Below, in pieces: positions 5,912 through 7,063 of a DNA stretch of 7,063 nt. Below the pieces are notes generated by a model. That model saw only the letters and a program-made list of their open reading frames with translations, had not been told where the DNA came from and ran no database searches. Position 1 is the first letter of the stretch. Each line of letters begins with the position of its first letter. Both the position numbers and the translations under genes were made by a program. The stretch is from CAYSXS01 sp043817345 (lineage in GTDB: Bacteria > Patescibacteriota > Patescibacteriia > UBA2196). The stretch spans positions 1-7,063 of the forward strand of contig JBDRGZ010000057.1 of assembly GCA_043817345.1 (NCBI GenBank), written 5' to 3'.

Positions 5912-6913
5912 ATGAATTACCCTTCAGGCAAAAAAAATATTTTAGTTACTGGCGGAGCCGGTTTCATCGGCTCACATTTATGTGATGTTTTAGCTAGAGA
6001 TAATCATGTAATCTGTATAGATAACTTTATTACTGGTAGTGAGAAACACATTGATCATCTACTTAAAAATCCTAATTTTGAGTTTATTAAACACGATGTG
6101 TCAGAACCTTTTAAGTTTGAAGATTTTCCTGAATTAAAACAGTTTAAAGCAGAATTACAGGGCGTTCAGGAAATTTATCATTTAGCTTGTCCAACTTCAC
6201 CTAAAGAATATAATAGGTTTCCAATTGAGACTTTAATTACGAACTCTCATGGAACATTAAACACTTTACAGGTAGCTAAAAAGTTTGGATCAAAATTTTT
6301 ACTTCTTTCCACCTCAGCTATATATGGAGACCAGCAAGGACATGTAAAAGAAGATAATTGGGGTAATATTAACCCTACTGGTCCACGTTCTTGCTATAAC
6401 GAAGGTAAAAGATTTGCCGAAAGTTTGACAAGGAATTTCAACACTAAAGAAAAAGTAGATACTAAGATAGCCAGAGTATTTAATACTTATGGACCAAGGA
6501 TGAAATTAGATGATGGTAGAATGATTCCAGATTTTATTGTAAATTCATTAAAAAATGAACCAGTTATTATTTTTGGTTCAGAAGAGGAAAAAGGAAGTTA
6601 TTGTTATGTTCAAGATATGGTTGAAGGGGTTGTTCAATTAATGGCTACAGATATTAACACACCAGTTAATTTGGGCAGTGACCATGCGGTAAAGTTAGTT
6701 GATGTTGCTAAAAAAGTAATTAAAATAACTACCAGTGAATCAAAGATTGAATTTAAAGAATATCCTCCATATACAGCAAAACAAATCATCCCAGACATTT
6801 CTTTGGTTAAAGAATCCTTTGATTGGTTTCCAATGGTTGGTTTAGATGATGGATTAGAAAAAACAATTGAAAACATGCGTGTAAATATGGGGGAATATAA
6901 AGCAGAGCTTTGA
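5912..6913 (+). CDS. NAD-dependent NDP-sugar enzyme of the UDP-glucuronate decarboxylase (UXS)-like family, variant active site
   Basis: A 333-residue extended short-chain dehydrogenase. It has the NAD-binding TGGAGFIG (13-20), DNFITGSEKHIDHLL (37-51), HDVSEPF (61-67), IYHLACPTSP (88-97), the catalytic pair Tyr162/Lys166 in CYNEGKR, and ARVFNTYGPRM (187-197) followed by DGR. These are strong signatures of UXS enzymes, which oxidise and decarboxylate UDP-glucuronate to UDP-xylose using bound NAD. Two expected catalytic residues differ. The usual TSE is TSA (134-136), and the Arg before 'SFCYV' is Gly228 in KGSYCYV. There is also an extra stretch of about 15 residues (roughly 70-85) before IYHLACP. 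Epimerase or dehydratase activity, or an altered substrate, is therefore possible. It probably serves the nearby glycan genes. The start lacks a Shine-Dalgarno sequence; no better upstream start is seen. Palindromic elements flank the gene on both sides. Confidence 0.82.
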   Translation: MNYPSGKKNILVTGGAGFIGSHLCDVLARDNHVICIDNFITGSEKHIDHLLKNPNFEFIKHDVSEPFKFEDFPELKQFKAELQGVQEIYHLACPTSPKEYNRFPIETLITNSHGTLNTLQVAKKFGSKFLLLSTSAIYGDQQGHVKEDNWGNINPTGPRSCYNEGKRFAESLTRNFNTKEKVDTKIARVFNTYGPRMKLDDGRMIPDFIVNSLKNEPVIIFGSEEEKGSYCYVQDMVEGVVQLMATDINTPVNLGSDHAVKLVDVAKKVIKITTSESKIEFKEYPPYTAKQIIPDISLVKESFDWFPMVGLDDGLEKTIENMRVNMGEYKAEL

Positions 6914-6924
6914 TTAGTAAACAA

Positions 6925-7063
6925 TGTCATTCTGAGCGACTACTAGAGTTGTTAGGAGTCGAAGAATCTTGTTGAAAAATAGTCAGAAATATATATTTCA
7001 ACTATAATTTAATAAAATAACCAATTATTCCACGAGATCCTTCGGTTCATAACAACCATAAAG
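6925..7063. repeat. REP-like palindromic element, TGTCATTCTGAGC type, cut by the window edge
   Basis: It starts TGTCATTCTGAGC (6925-6937), identical at 11 of 13 positions to the head of the element at 5696. ATTCT (6929-6933) and CGACT (6937-6941) pair with AGTCG (6957-6961) and AGAAT (6963-6967). CGAAGAATCT (6960-6969) is matched in inverted form by AGATCCTTCG (7035-7044) at 9 of 10 positions. Between these, GTTGAAA (6971-6977) pairs with TTTCAAC (6996-7002), and a perfect 14-nt palindrome, GAAATATATATTTC, occupies 6986-6999. The far end lies beyond the window. No gene is evident in 6914-7063. Confidence 0.6.

Noticed and set aside
6911..6913. UGA recoded as glycine, as in some Candidate Phyla Radiation groups
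   Set aside because: The UXS-like protein ends at this TGA at a normal family length, and no conserved gene here needs an internal TGA to be read.
6634..6930. Minus-strand open frame of 98 codons
   Set aside because: Antisense to the 3' end of the UXS-like gene, which shows conserved motifs; the antisense translation shows none.

Overview
The window is very AT-rich (about two thirds A+T or more by eye), uses standard stop codons (TAA, TAG and TGA all end plausible genes), and packs most of its genes tightly. The long membrane proteins, the O-antigen-ligase/TPR fusion, the secreted S8 protease with a 'GGGPHVRVF...VASGDxDxDG' propeller tail, and the type of priming glycosyltransferase all resemble genes of the Candidate Phyla Radiation (Patescibacteria, Parcubacteria-like groups). 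That assignment is an inference from family resemblance, because no rRNA or marker gene is present.

Layout. Bases 1-470 (minus strand) hold the N-terminal third or so of a polyprenyl-phosphate sugar-1-phosphate transferase, cut by the window edge. Bases 471-626 are a divergent control region with a very good sigma-70-type promoter (TTGACA-17-TATGAT) and a perfect 8-bp inverted repeat that covers the likely transcription start and the first start codon. Four plus-strand genes then follow with almost no spacing: a BrnT-type toxin (627-932), an overlapping CopG/BrnA-type ribbon-helix-helix antitoxin (907-1191), an O-antigen ligase/polymerase with a TPR tail (1194-3461, 2-nt gap) and a secreted subtilisin with six propeller repeats (3464-5689, 2-nt gap). 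Bases 5690-5911 have no confident gene. They hold a REP-like 'TGTCATCCTGAAC' hairpin and a strongly folded inverted-repeat element with 27-nt arms (25/27 matched). A UDP-glucuronate-decarboxylase-like NDP-sugar enzyme follows (5912-6913). A second REP-like element ('TGTCATTCTGAGC') occupies 6925 to the window end.

How the genes fit together. The priming transferase, the ligase/polymerase and the nucleotide-sugar enzyme point to a cell-surface glycan locus. The secreted protease probably acts outside the cell and may process or bind surface material. The toxin-antitoxin pair appears to share its promoter and transcript with the ligase and protease, which would be an unusual coupling.

Most worth a second look: (1) the sugar enzyme carries clear UXS family signatures but lacks the Glu of the TSE motif and the Arg of the 'TRSF' motif that decarboxylases of this family use; (2) the protease stops one residue into the calcium loop of its sixth repeat, exactly where the REP-like element begins, and the frame stays open for 59 codons past the TAG through the palindromes; (3) the foldback element itself; (4) the toxin-antitoxin/glycan/protease operon with its start-codon operator.
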